The notes: generated by a model from the letters alone, not told the origin. Shown: positions 16,564 through 24,982, counted from the first letter of the stretch. The stretch is 34,905 nt of DNA from Candidatus Bathyarchaeota archaeon (GCA_003164295.1 PLTA01000021.1:1-34905), one strand, 5' to 3'. Numbers and translations: made by a program.

Positions 16564-18114
16564 TTGATTTCATGGAAATATACATTTAAACGATTAAATG
16601 AAGAATACGATCTCGCTAAGCGAAAAAAGCAAGCGTTAGACAACCTTTTTACAACCGGCAAAATTTCGCAGTCAACACGCGATTCTTTTGATGGCGAAAT
16701 CAACGCAGCAATAGCCACAATTGAAAAACAGCAAAAAGAATTAATTGACAGCATGACAGGAAAAACTCAGGAACTGGAAAACCAGATAAAAATGTTAGAA
16801 ACACTTCTCGCCAACTATGAGATCCAGCATGTAGTAGGCGAAATCGAAGAGGACGTTTACCAAAGAGAGATAAGCTTACTCACAACTGGTTTAGAAACAA
16901 CCAAAAACGAATTAAATACAATAAAGCAAGTTACAACCCAACTTTCTCCAACATCTCCAGTAATCCAAGCGCCCGCAGCTCCAGAACCAGTTGCCGCAAT
17001 TGTTGAAGCTGAAATCGCACAACCAATAACAGTCGAACCAACACCTGTTGAAGCTGTAATACAAGCCCCCGCAATTGAAACCGTAATTGAGTCAGCCCCT
17101 ATTGAAACTGCCCCAGTTGAAATCCCAGTCGAAACTGCAAAAGCTGAAGCGGCTCCAGCGGAAAGCGCTCCAATCGAAATAGCGCCCGTAGAACCAGCGC
17201 CAGTAGAAACTGTTCAAGCTCCAATCGAAGTTGCTCCAGTTGAAACAGCGCCAATCGAAGTCGCTAAAGTTGATGCAGTTGCGGAAGTTGCCGCAGTTGT
17301 TGAAGCTCCAGTTGAAGCTACACCAGTTGAAACACCTATAATCGAAGCAGTCCCAGTCGAAGTCGCCCCAGTCGAGATAACCCCCATTGTTGAAGTGGCG
17401 CTAATTGAAAATCCCATTGTTGTTGAAGCATCAGTTGCCGAGACCCCAGCCATTGAAGCAGCGATAGTTGAGACTACTGCAGTCGAAATAACGCCAGCAG
17501 AGACAACCCCAACAGAAACTCCATCACTTGGAACAGCTCACATTGAGATAGCCCCCGCAGAAGCTCCAGTTTTTGAAGCCCCAGTCGAAGAAGCTGCAGT
17601 TGAAACGCCAACCGTTGAGGTTGCTCCAGCAGAGACAGCTCCAATTGCTGCGCCAGGACCGGAAGTTCAAGTAATAAATGAACCTGCGCCTGAAATTGCT
17701 CCACAAGAACCAATCATAAACATGGAAGCAGCCCCAGCAGTAGAACCAGCGCCAATAGAAACTGACCAAGCCCCAATAGAAAATGCTCCAATTGAAGCAG
17801 CGCCAGTAATTGAGCAGCCAGTAATAGAAGCACAAACAGAAACCGTTACACTAACCGAAGTTGCTGACGAGCCAACCGTTGAAGCTTCACTGCAAGATTT
17901 TGAAGTTACAGAACCAGCCCAAATTGAAACAACACTTGAAAAAGTAATGGAACCATCAATAGAAACCCTTGTCGCCCCAGTCATAGTCGAGGAGGCTATA
18001 ATTCCGGCCCACCCTATGGAAGCGCCCCACGCGGCGCAGGCGGAAATGGTAGCAAGCGCAGAAACCGCAACCACAACCGAAACAGAAGACTCCAGTAAAG
18101 AAAAAACTGAATAA
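16564..18114 (+). CDS. CdvA-like coiled-coil protein with a long Pro/Glu/Ala/Val repeat tail
   Basis: 516 residues. Residues 1-135 are a charged helical domain: SWKYTFKRLNEEYDLAKRKK, ALDNLFTTGKISQSTRDSFDGEI, then VVGEIEEDVYQREISLLTTGL. This resembles the CdvA-like coiled-coil domain (W..E..R...., AL..L...G.IS, GEI.E..Y....). CdvA recruits ESCRT-III-like CdvB in crenarchaeal division; the N-terminal PRC barrel of true CdvA is absent. Residues about 135-500 are low complexity, built from dozens of imperfect units such as APVE, APIE, PIETAPVE and AEAAP, strongly acidic and with no Cys, Trp or Lys-rich segment. The tail is likely disordered or a stiff rod. Start TTG 16564, with AGGTG 11-15 bp upstream. 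A role in division or membrane scaffolding is inference. Confidence 0.72.
   Translation: MISWKYTFKRLNEEYDLAKRKKQALDNLFTTGKISQSTRDSFDGEINAAIATIEKQQKELIDSMTGKTQELENQIKMLETLLANYEIQHVVGEIEEDVYQREISLLTTGLETTKNELNTIKQVTTQLSPTSPVIQAPAAPEPVAAIVEAEIAQPITVEPTPVEAVIQAPAIETVIESAPIETAPVEIPVETAKAEAAPAESAPIEIAPVEPAPVETVQAPIEVAPVETAPIEVAKVDAVAEVAAVVEAPVEATPVETPIIEAVPVEVAPVEITPIVEVALIENPIVVEASVAETPAIEAAIVETTAVEITPAETTPTETPSLGTAHIEIAPAEAPVFEAPVEEAAVETPTVEVAPAETAPIAAPGPEVQVINEPAPEIAPQEPIINMEAAPAVEPAPIETDQAPIENAPIEAAPVIEQPVIEAQTETVTLTEVADEPTVEASLQDFEVTEPAQIETTLEKVMEPSIETLVAPVIVEEAIIPAHPMEAPHAAQAEMVASAETATTTETEDSSKEKTE
17000..18060 (+). repeat. Imperfect tandem repeats coding the PIE/PVE tail
   Basis: Short degenerate units of 12-21 bp, such as gccccagttgaa and gcgccaatcgaa, recur through the second two thirds of the CdvA-like gene. 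They encode alternations of Ala/Thr-Pro-Val/Ile-Glu. Codons vary between units (cca, ccc, ccg-type; gaa, gag), so the repeats are old or under protein-level selection and not a recent duplication. Reading frames on the other strand here are by-products of this composition. Confidence 0.7.
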
Positions 18115-18118
18115 TCGT

Positions 18119-18160
18119 ATTTCTTTATTTCTTTTCTTTTTTTGTTTAAATTATTTTTTA
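18119..18160 (+). terminator. T-rich terminator after the CdvA-like gene
   Basis: The stop codon is followed at once by runs of T (tttctttatttcttttctttttttgttt and another run of six T), the typical archaeal intrinsic stop. No hairpin is needed or seen. Confidence 0.5.
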
Positions 18161-18309
18161 AGATTTTTAAATTAATTGTTTTAGCTGTTATTGATTTTTC
18201 GCACAATTTTTTCTTTGTGTTTTGGGTTTGCCGCGGTTGTGCAGGTTGCATATTCAAAAGTATGGAATCGGCTAGAAAAGCTTGAAACGTACCAAAAAGA
18301 ATCGGGAAA

Positions 18310-19053
18310 TTAGGTTTTCAAAAGTGTTTGCAACAATTTGATAGCTGCCCATGCCGCTAACGCGCTTGTGTGTGGATTATCGGGATGTGAGTCGTTTGCG
18401 AAGCGAAGAGACATTTCTCCAAACTGCCACTTAACCGCTATCTCGTGTGTGTTGCGCTGAACTTTTGGGTCAGCGATGACCTTAACTTTTACTTTGGTTG
18501 GTTTAACGGTTAATGCGAGTGTGGCTGCAACATTCATTTCGCGTGGAAACTTTCTGGCAGCTTCTTCAGCGACGCCTTCATACATCACTTTTTCTTCTCT
18601 GTTGTCTACTCCGAATGCTTTGGGGTTTTTGCGTGAAGTCAAAACTACCTCGTCGATACCTGCTAGCGCTGCGCTGGAAAGGGCATCTAAGCCACCGATA
18701 GCACCTGAAGGAACATGAACCTTGCTTAAATCAACATCCAAATCCAAAAGCGCACCCGTGCTCATTACAATTAATTCGATCCCTGCCAAAACAATTTTTG
18801 GCACATACTCTTTTGCTGCTTGCTGTGACGCAGCTTCAACAATAACCTTCGGCTTAACCGCAATTAGGTCCTCAATACCATCAGCGATTGTTACGGGAAA
18901 TTTGATTGTGCTTTTGAGTTTCTGTGCCTTCCAGGATTCAAAGTCATAAACAACCAGTTCGTCGCAGACAACCAATTTTCGTTCTATAGCTTCTGCTAAA
19001 ACAGTGCCAATTGCACCGCACCCTATCAAACCAACCTTAACTTTGCTAACCAT
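18310..19053 (-). CDS. nadX: L-aspartate dehydrogenase
   Basis: A 247-residue NAD(P)-dependent enzyme that oxidises L-aspartate to iminoaspartate, the first step of de novo NAD synthesis in many archaea. Seen: N-terminal Rossmann motif VKVGLIGCGAIGTVLAEAIE; VIVEAASQQAAKEY; MSTGALLD; HVPSGAIGGLDALSSA, a family signature; TSRKNPKAFG; FPREMNVAATLALT; and HEIAVKWQFGEM with the catalytic-type His region, then PDNPHTSALAAWAAIKLL. The length matches the family. ATG 19053 is chosen because it follows the valS stop by 10 bp with GAAGGGG in front; the longer frame to 19131 only overlaps valS. Probably co-transcribed with valS. Confidence 0.92.
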   Translation of the reverse strand: MVSKVKVGLIGCGAIGTVLAEAIERKLVVCDELVVYDFESWKAQKLKSTIKFPVTIADGIEDLIAVKPKVIVEAASQQAAKEYVPKIVLAGIELIVMSTGALLDLDVDLSKVHVPSGAIGGLDALSSAALAGIDEVVLTSRKNPKAFGVDNREEKVMYEGVAEEAARKFPREMNVAATLALTVKPTKVKVKVIADPKVQRNTHEIAVKWQFGEMSLRFANDSHPDNPHTSALAAWAAIKLLQTLLKT

Positions 19054-19063
19054 ACTTTCCCCT

Positions 19064-21526
19064 TCAATATTCCGCTTTGACAAAAACGTCGAAGGGGCTA
19101 ACTTGTCGCCCTTCATTTCGTTTTTCAGCATGAACTTTCATGTCGGGTACTTTCAGGGTTCCGGCAATGTCTTCTTTATTTGACTCGATAACTTTGGCGT
19201 TCTGTTCAGAGCCAGCGTAAATAACTAAGCTTTTCATTGGTGCATTGAGTGACAGTTTTTTCTCTGCTTTTTCATGTCGAACTTCACTAATTATGGCAAT
19301 TGCTAAGTCACCATTTTTTTCCATTTCTTCGTTCACAAGCGCCGCGTTGAATTTTGGCCATGGGGAAACTTGTAAGCTCTTAAAACCTTTGTTTTCAGCG
19401 TACATGTGCTGGTAAATTTCTTCCGTTAGGTGAGGTGTTACTGGCGCCAGTAACTGCAGTATGCGATATAGAACTTCATAGAGGGTTTGTTGTGCCGCCA
19501 TCTTTTTCGATTGATTATTTGGATCAGTGTTGTAGAGTCTATCCTTAACGGCTTCAACGTAATAGTCGCAAAAAACATGCCATGTGAAATTGCGTATCTC
19601 TTCTATTGCTATGTTAAATTGGCATTTTTCAAAAGCTTCAGTAACTTTTTTTGTTACATTTTCGGCTTTGCTAAGTATCCATTTGTCAAGAGGCTGAAGA
19701 TCCAAATTGGCGTTTGCATCGGGCTTGTAGTCTGATAAGAGGTTGCTTGTGAAGCCTGCAGCGTTCCAAAGTTTATTTAGAAAACGTCTGCCATATTCGA
19801 CATCTTGTGCGCGATAGGGAATGTCTGAACCTGTTGCTCCTCCACCCGCTGCCCACTGGCGTGTAGCGTCAGCGCCACTTTTGTTTAATACTTCGGGTGC
19901 AGCAGCGTAGTTTTTGAGTGATTTACTCATTTTTCTCCCGTCTGCGCCCAGCACCATGCCGTTTATGAGGACGCTGTTAAATGGTCGTTCATCAAATAGT
20001 GCTAAGTGCCGTACCATGAGGTAGTATGCCCAGGTTCGGATGATGTCTGTGCCTGATGGATGCATGCTGGCTGGAAACAGGTGCTTCCAATCTGGGCGGT
20101 CTGGCCAGCCGGCGTGAACTGCACATGTTATTGAGGAATCCATCCAGGTATCCAAAACGTCGGTTTCACCCATGAATTCGGTTCCGTCGCATTTGGGGCA
20201 TTTGTCAATTCGGGGTTTTTCCATTCTCGGGTCAATTGGAACCCATTCCTCTTTTGCAACTATGACTTCCCCACAGCTCTTGCAGTACCAAACAGGAATT
20301 GGCGTAGCAAACAATCTTTGGCGACTAACTACCCAATCCCAATCCAGCGCCCGAGTCCAATCGATTAAGCGGTTTTTCATATAATCGGGATACCATGGAA
20401 TATCGTTAGCGTTCTTCTCTACTGCCTCAGATAACGGTAGGGTTTTCATGAACCACTGTTTAACCTCTAAAATTTCCACTTGCGCTTTGCAGCGGTCGCA
20501 AACGCCCACTTCCTGCTGAATCTTCTCAGACTTCTCTAGCAAGCCTGCCGCGGTTAAGTCTGCAACGATGGCGGCGCGTGCTTGGTTAACGTATAAGCCA
20601 GCGTATTTGCAGCCTGCCTCGCTGATTTTGCCGTTTTCAGTTAAAAGTCGGATAACTGGAAATTTATGTTTTATAACTGTTTTTACGTCTTCTTTATCGC
20701 CGTAAGTGCAAATTTGAACAACGCCTGTTCCAAAGCAGGGATCCACAGATTCTTCTGGGATAATGGTTACCTCGCGATTCATGAGTGGGACAGCGATTTT
20801 TCTGCCAATGTATTTGTTGTATCGTTCATCTTTTGGATTAACTTCCACGGCGACGCATGCAGGGATGAATTCTGGACGTGAAGTGGCGATTAAGAGGTAT
20901 TCGCTACTGCCTTCTAGTTGGAAGCGTATGTAATGTAGGGTACCCTCTTTTTTGACATGGTCAACTTCTGCGTCGGCAATAGCAGTTTCATCTCTGGTAC
21001 ACCAATTCACCGGATGAGTCCCCCGATACATGTAATCTTTTTTATGAAGAAGGATGAAGCTGAGCTGGGTTCTGCGCCAATAGTCTGGATCCATCGTTTT
21101 GTATTCGGTGGTCCAATCTATGCTTGCACCCATCTTCAGGATGCCTTCCTTCATCATCGCGATGTATTTTTCAACCAGCTCGATACACCATTCGCGGAAC
21201 TGGTCCGGTGGAACATCTCGCTTGCGGATGTTTCTTGCTTTTTCAACTTGAATTTCTATGCCTAAGCCATGACAGTCCCAGCCTTGCGGGAAAAGCACAT
21301 TGAAGCCTTGCATGCGCTTGTAACGGGCAACCATGTCAAAGTAAGCCCAATTAAGCACGTTACCCATGTGCAATTCGCCAGACGGGTAAGGCGGCGGCGT
21401 GTCAATGCTGAAGGGAACCCGTTTCTTGTCGTTCCAGTCATAATGGTAAATGCCCATTTCTTCCCATTTCTGCTGCCACCTACGCTCAATCTCCGTAAAA
21501 TTGTATTCTTTAGGCAAAGGCTGCAT
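19064..21526 (-). CDS. valS: valyl-tRNA synthetase
   Basis: An 820-residue class Ia synthetase that charges tRNA-Val in the cytosol. Seen: YNFTEIERRWQQKWEE at the start; the HIGH-type motif SGELHMGNVLNWAYFDM (about 45-60), which with PQGWDCHGLGIEIQVEK is the valine/archaeal form; an editing domain with LLIATSRPEFIPACVAVEVNP and FGTGVVQICTYGD; zinc-type clusters CDRCKAQVE and CKSCG...CPKCDG; DVLDTWMDSSITCAV; the KMSKS loop GADGRKMSKSLKNY (about 527-540); and an anticodon-binding helical domain with NFTWHVFCDYYVEAVKDRLY. The start is ATG 21526 (MQPLPKEYNF), preceded by AGAGGA; an earlier frame to 21574 adds 16 unconserved residues. Confidence 0.95.
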   Translation of the reverse strand: MQPLPKEYNFTEIERRWQQKWEEMGIYHYDWNDKKRVPFSIDTPPPYPSGELHMGNVLNWAYFDMVARYKRMQGFNVLFPQGWDCHGLGIEIQVEKARNIRKRDVPPDQFREWCIELVEKYIAMMKEGILKMGASIDWTTEYKTMDPDYWRRTQLSFILLHKKDYMYRGTHPVNWCTRDETAIADAEVDHVKKEGTLHYIRFQLEGSSEYLLIATSRPEFIPACVAVEVNPKDERYNKYIGRKIAVPLMNREVTIIPEESVDPCFGTGVVQICTYGDKEDVKTVIKHKFPVIRLLTENGKISEAGCKYAGLYVNQARAAIVADLTAAGLLEKSEKIQQEVGVCDRCKAQVEILEVKQWFMKTLPLSEAVEKNANDIPWYPDYMKNRLIDWTRALDWDWVVSRQRLFATPIPVWYCKSCGEVIVAKEEWVPIDPRMEKPRIDKCPKCDGTEFMGETDVLDTWMDSSITCAVHAGWPDRPDWKHLFPASMHPSGTDIIRTWAYYLMVRHLALFDERPFNSVLINGMVLGADGRKMSKSLKNYAAAPEVLNKSGADATRQWAAGGGATGSDIPYRAQDVEYGRRFLNKLWNAAGFTSNLLSDYKPDANANLDLQPLDKWILSKAENVTKKVTEAFEKCQFNIAIEEIRNFTWHVFCDYYVEAVKDRLYNTDPNNQSKKMAAQQTLYEVLYRILQLLAPVTPHLTEEIYQHMYAENKGFKSLQVSPWPKFNAALVNEEMEKNGDLAIAIISEVRHEKAEKKLSLNAPMKSLVIYAGSEQNAKVIESNKEDIAGTLKVPDMKVHAEKRNEGRQVSPFDVFVKAEY

Positions 21527-21674
21527 GTTTTTGTTCCTCTTAGTCTGATTGCTTAGGGAAAACATGAAAATCACCTAAAAACGTTATCCCCTCTCAAGTG
21601 TAGAGTAATGTCAATTATGCTGTTGCTTTTTGAAAGAAAAAAGAATTTAGGGTTGACGCCAAATGTTATTTTGT

Positions 21675-22472
21675 CTAGCGGTTTCTTTCGTTTCGTACAA
21701 ACAGAAACGTTCCAACCACAAAGGACGCTATAGAAATTGCAACGACTATCGCTAAATCAAGCAGTGGGTTGTATAGGGCTATTTGGCTGTAGAAAGGTGT
21801 GCCTTGATAGACTAATCCTCTTAACAAATCAACTAAGTAAGTCATGGGCATGACATGTGATAGGAAGCCTAAGACTCCGCTGGAATTGTTTATCGGTATG
21901 AATGCGCCTGAGAGGAACATTTGGGCAAATACGAACATGATTACGCCTTTGTCTGCTGTCTTTGGGCTGCTGCTAAATATGCTGGCTACTAATACGCCAA
22001 GTGTTCCGCCTGATATGCAGATGAGTGGCGCCAATAAGAGGATCCAGCCGATAGCTGATAGCCCAATAGATATTCCCATAACCAGTGCTATTATCACGAA
22101 TGCGAACAGCTGCAATATAGCAGTGATGCTGCCACCTACAATTTTGCCCAAAATGATGGAATACCGTGAGATAGGAGCTACGAAAATTTCCTGCGTAAAA
22201 TCATTTTCGCGATCCTCAACAAGCGATGTGACACTCATCATAGTGTTCATAGCAATTGTTGCAGCAACCATTCCTAAAAGCGCAAACTGGAGATAATTAT
22301 AACCCAATCCGCCACCCAAGTTTTGAGCAATGCTACCGCCTAGAATGCCGAGAAACAGGACTGGAAACATAAGGCTAAAAACAAGCGAAGTTTTCCAATC
22401 TTTAAAGAATCGCAGTACCTCTCGTGCAGCAATAACTATTATCGCGTTTAGGTCTTTTTGAAGTGACTTCAT
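21675..22472 (-). CDS. ABC-2 type exporter permease
   Basis: 265 residues with about six hydrophobic segments (about 27-47, 57-77, 107-133, 138-165, 172-192, 235-258) after a short N-terminal amphipathic segment. It contains NTMMSVTSLVEDRENDFTQEIFVAPISR, the cytoplasmic loop common to DrrB-like ABC-2 permeases. It lies in the membrane and pairs with the ATPase encoded just upstream (the ATPase TAA and this ATG share one base, TAATG), so translation is coupled. The substrate is unknown; related pairs export drugs, lipids or polysaccharides. The TetR repressor gene divergent to the pair points to inducible efflux. Confidence 0.88.
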   Translation of the reverse strand: MKSLQKDLNAIIVIAAREVLRFFKDWKTSLVFSLMFPVLFLGILGGSIAQNLGGGLGYNYLQFALLGMVAATIAMNTMMSVTSLVEDRENDFTQEIFVAPISRYSIILGKIVGGSITAILQLFAFVIIALVMGISIGLSAIGWILLLAPLICISGGTLGVLVASIFSSSPKTADKGVIMFVFAQMFLSGAFIPINNSSGVLGFLSHVMPMTYLVDLLRGLVYQGTPFYSQIALYNPLLDLAIVVAISIASFVVGTFLFVRNERNR

Positions 22473-23422
22473 TAAATTGTGGCCTCCACGGTTTTATTTT
22501 CGATTAAATTCATGTAAGCTTCTTCAAGCGTGGGCGTGTGAAGCTCCATGCATGTAAGAGGCATCTTGATTTGGGCCAAAATCTGCTGTGGAGTTTGTTG
22601 CTCAAAATAGATTTTGAACTTGCCATCTTCCGTTATTTCCGGTTTAAAACGCTCAATCTGGGAACTCAACAGGCCTCGGTTTTCAGCATCAAGGACAAGG
22701 TATTTGCCCAGTAAACGGTTCTTCATTTCGCTTGGCGTTCCCAAAAAAATGATTTGGCCATGATTTACTATGCATACTCTGTCGGCGTTTTCGGCTTCTT
22801 CAATGTAGTGAGTGGTGAGGAATATTGTGGTGTTTTGGGTTTTAGCTACATTTCGCAGGTAAGTCCATAAGTCTCTGCGTGAAACAGCGTCTAAGCCTTG
22901 ACTTGGCTCATCTAAGAACAGCACTTTGGGTTTATGCATCAAGCCTCGAATGATTTCCAGTTTACGCTTCATTCCGCCCGAGAAGGTTTTAAGCGGTTTA
23001 AACAAGTCTTCGCGTAATCCCATGAACTCGGCCATCTCCATAACCTGATTTTGATATTCCTTAGGCATGAGCCGAAAAAAAGGCTTGTATGCATAGACAC
23101 CGTAAAGGTTTACGTGCAATCGAATGTTTTCTTCAGCTGATAAGTTAAGGTCTAAACTTGGATTCTGGAAAATAATGCCCACGTTTTGGCGGACGTCTTT
23201 TGCTTGAGAATTTATATCATAGCCAGCGATTGTTATGTTTCCGCTCGTTTTTGCCAATGTTGTAGTTAGGATTGATATTGTTGTTGTTTTGCCTGCTCGG
23301 TTGGGTCCGAGAAACGCAAAGAATTCGCCAGGCTGTACACCGAAGCTGATGTTGTCTACGGCTGGTTTCTCGGTTTTGCGGTAGCGTTTGGTTAATTTTT
23401 CTACGTGTATTATTGGTTGCAA
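22472..23422 (-). CDS. ABC exporter ATP-binding protein (DrrA-like)
   Basis: 316 residues. Seen: Walker A FLGPNRAGKTTTISIL (about 38-53), where the usual GPNGAGKT has Arg for the second Gly but keeps the GxxxxGKT core; Q-loop IIFQNPSLDLNLSAEENI; signature FSGGMKRKLEIIRGLMHKP; Walker B VLFLDEPSQGLD; and H-loop FLTTHYIEEAE. A C-terminal extension (about 230-316) is typical of DrrA-type exporters. The start is TTG 23422 (MQPIIHVEKLTKRY) with GAAGG about 10 nt upstream. Expression probably starts inside the four-operator region and is repressed by the divergent TetR protein. Confidence 0.92.
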   Translation of the reverse strand: MQPIIHVEKLTKRYRKTEKPAVDNISFGVQPGEFFAFLGPNRAGKTTTISILTTTLAKTSGNITIAGYDINSQAKDVRQNVGIIFQNPSLDLNLSAEENIRLHVNLYGVYAYKPFFRLMPKEYQNQVMEMAEFMGLREDLFKPLKTFSGGMKRKLEIIRGLMHKPKVLFLDEPSQGLDAVSRRDLWTYLRNVAKTQNTTIFLTTHYIEEAENADRVCIVNHGQIIFLGTPSEMKNRLLGKYLVLDAENRGLLSSQIERFKPEITEDGKFKIYFEQQTPQQILAQIKMPLTCMELHTPTLEEAYMNLIENKTVEATI

Positions 23423-23441
23423 TTTTTTACCTTCAATTTAT

Positions 23442-23515
23442 TTAACATTGTTAAAATAACTTAACGTTGTTAAATAAATACTTAACGCTGTTAAATTATC
23501 ATTTAACATGGTTAA
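23442..23515. promoter_or_regulatory. Four phased TTAACnnnGTTAA operators between the ABC exporter and tetR genes
   Basis: Four 13-bp palindromes share TTAAC-N3-GTTAA: 23442-23454 (centre ATT), 23461-23473 (GTT), 23482-23494 (GCT) and 23503-23515 (ATG). Start-to-start spacing is 19, 21 and 21 bp, about two helical turns, so bound dimers would lie on nearly one face. The rightmost touches the TATA box of tetR (catataaac, 23519-23527, about 26 bp before its ATG, so its mRNA is nearly leaderless). The left sites flank a TATA-like TTATTTTAA (minus strand, 23459-23451) for the exporter genes. This is a shared auto-repression region. Confidence 0.8.
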
Positions 23516-23549
23516 AGACATATAAACAGCCAAACCCCAATCAATAACA

Positions 23550-24227
23550 ATGAAAACAAGAAAAACCAAAACACCCCACATACAACCCGACACCATCATA
23601 AAAGCAGCACTAGAAATACTAGACGCAGAAGGCCTAGAAAACGTAACCCTAAGACGTATAGCCGCAAAACTCAACGTACAAGCACCAGCACTCTACTGGC
23701 ACTTCAAAAACAAACAAGACATCACAGAAGACATGGCCCAAACCATCCTCACAAACGCAAAACTCGACAACTTCACCCCACCAGCCGACATCAACAACTG
23801 GCCTCAATGGCTAGCAGACTTAATGCATTGTCTACGTAACGCGCTAATTGCTCACAGAGACGGCGGACGCGTTGTTGCGGGAGCATCGTTTGGTCGCGCC
23901 TATGCTTTAGAAAAAATGTTGGCCCAAATTGCCCGGGTTTTAAACAAAGCTGGGTTTGATAGCCTTCCTGCAGGTCTTGCTGCCGCCACAACAATCGATT
24001 ACGTTTGGGGCTTCGTAATTGAAGAGCAAGCGGGCACTGAACCCGAAGCACTCATAGCACACTTGGCCAACCCGCAACATACCCAATCCACCTGGACTAA
24101 TTCAGAAGACGACGCATTCCTAAGCGCCTTTATGGAAGAATACCGCAAAACAACTCCAACAGAAACTTTCGACTGGGGACTACAAGTAATAATAACCGGA
24201 CTGAAATCTACCCTAACCAAACCCTAA
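23550..24227 (+). CDS. TetR-family transcriptional repressor
   Basis: 225 residues. The N-terminal DNA-binding domain (about 12-60) is clear: DTIIKAALEILDAEGLENVTLRRIAAKLNVQAPALYWHFKNKQDITEDMA, where LYWHF..K is the recognition helix end. The C-terminal domain (about 70-215) resembles the TetR class C-terminal ligand domain (DINNWPQWLADLMHCLRNALIAHRDGGRVVAG, TTIDYVWGFVIEEQAG). It is divergent from the ABC exporter pair, with four matching palindromes between, so it very likely represses the exporter and itself until a small ligand binds. No metal or named ligand can be told from the sequence. ATG 23550 is the natural start. Confidence 0.92.
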   Translation: MKTRKTKTPHIQPDTIIKAALEILDAEGLENVTLRRIAAKLNVQAPALYWHFKNKQDITEDMAQTILTNAKLDNFTPPADINNWPQWLADLMHCLRNALIAHRDGGRVVAGASFGRAYALEKMLAQIARVLNKAGFDSLPAGLAAATTIDYVWGFVIEEQAGTEPEALIAHLANPQHTQSTWTNSEDDAFLSAFMEEYRKTTPTETFDWGLQVIITGLKSTLTKP

Positions 24228-24282
24228 ACTTTTCGGAAACCTAAAATAAAAGCAGCACACATGATATTTTCTTGTAAGGTAA

Positions 24283-24373
24283 TTCGGGGAGCTGGGATAT
24301 GACCCGGCTGAGAGGACAGTAACTTCTGTCGACCCTGTGAACCTGAACCAGGTAATACTGGCGGAGGGAAAAA
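24283..24373 (+). promoter_or_regulatory. TPP (thiamine pyrophosphate) riboswitch
   Basis: The THI-box consensus is clear: GGGGAGC at 24286-24292, GGCTGAGA (CTGAGA 24308-24313), a P3-like hairpin GACAG/CTGTC (24315-24319 with 24326-24330), ACCCTGTGAACCTGA (24332-24346), P5 CCAG/CTGG (24348-24351 with 24358-24361) around GTAATA, then GCGGAGGGAA. The GGAGG at 24363-24367 lies in the conserved 3' strand and is also the ribosome site of the GTG start at 24377 (9 nt spacing). Ligand binding should therefore hide it: translational control. A TATA-like stretch (ctaaaataaaa) lies at about 24241-24251. Confidence 0.93.
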
Positions 24374-24376
24374 ACA

Positions 24377-24982
24377 GTGAAAATACTATCTAAACTACAA
24401 ACCAAACAATCAAACCCTAAAAACCAAAATTTAAAACCTCTAGAAAAAAACAGAAATACATTTTTCTCAACAAGGGTCCTTGCAGAAATAATCGTTTTTG
24501 TAGCAATGGGAGGGGCACTGGCTCTAATAAGCCACAGCTTCTTTAGTCTGCCCCAAGGCGGCTCAATTAACCTTGGCATGGTGCCTATCTTTTGGTTGGC
24601 ACTGCGTCGAGGACCAAAAATTGGCATTTTCGCAGGTGCTGTGCTTGGCGTAGTGGACCTTGCGATTGAGCCGTTCGTGGTTAACCCTGCGCAGTTTATC
24701 TTTGACTATCCGCTGGCGTTTGCCTGCCTTGGACTCGCTGGGTTCTTTAGAGGCATCAAAACTGTTGGTCCAGTCCTAGGAGTTGTTGTTGGTGGCACCT
24801 GTCGGTTCCTTTCACATTTCACCTCAGGTGTAATCTGGTTCGGTAGCTACGCTCCCGTTGGCCAGAGCCCAGTTATTTACTCGATACTCTACAACGGCTC
24901 ATATATGTTGCCAAGCATAGTAATATGCGCCATAATAATCGCTGTCTTGCAAAACAGCAAAACGTTAAATATGTATCTTTAA
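24377..24982 (+). CDS. thiT: thiamine transporter ThiT (ECF S-component)
   Basis: 201 residues, GTG start set by the GGAGG in the riboswitch. After a polar N-terminus of about 30 residues come about six membrane segments: VLAEIIVFVAMGGALALISH, GMVPIFWLALRRGPKIGIFAG, DYPLAFACLGLAGFF, GPVLGVVVGGTCRFL and MLPSIVICAIIIAVL. The ThiT signature FLSHFTSGVIWFGSYAPVG, followed by SPVIYSILYNGSYMLP, includes residues that bind thiamine in the bacterial family. It binds thiamine in the membrane and needs an energy-coupling module (EcfA/EcfT) from elsewhere in the genome. It is 10 bp upstream of the PurM-like gene; both should respond to TPP. Confidence 0.93.
   Translation: MKILSKLQTKQSNPKNQNLKPLEKNRNTFFSTRVLAEIIVFVAMGGALALISHSFFSLPQGGSINLGMVPIFWLALRRGPKIGIFAGAVLGVVDLAIEPFVVNPAQFIFDYPLAFACLGLAGFFRGIKTVGPVLGVVVGGTCRFLSHFTSGVIWFGSYAPVGQSPVIYSILYNGSYMLPSIVICAIIIAVLQNSKTLNMYL

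Noticed and set aside
17214..18257. Long minus-strand and alternative-frame open stretches over the CdvA-like gene.
   Set aside because: They mirror the low-complexity repeats (Ser/Ala/Gly or Trp/Phe/Cys-biased translations), have no ribosome sites and no family resemblance.
19054..19131. Longer aspartate dehydrogenase start reaching into valS.
   Set aside because: The additional residues are unconserved and overlap valS; ATG 19053 follows the valS stop with a ribosome-like GAAGGGG.
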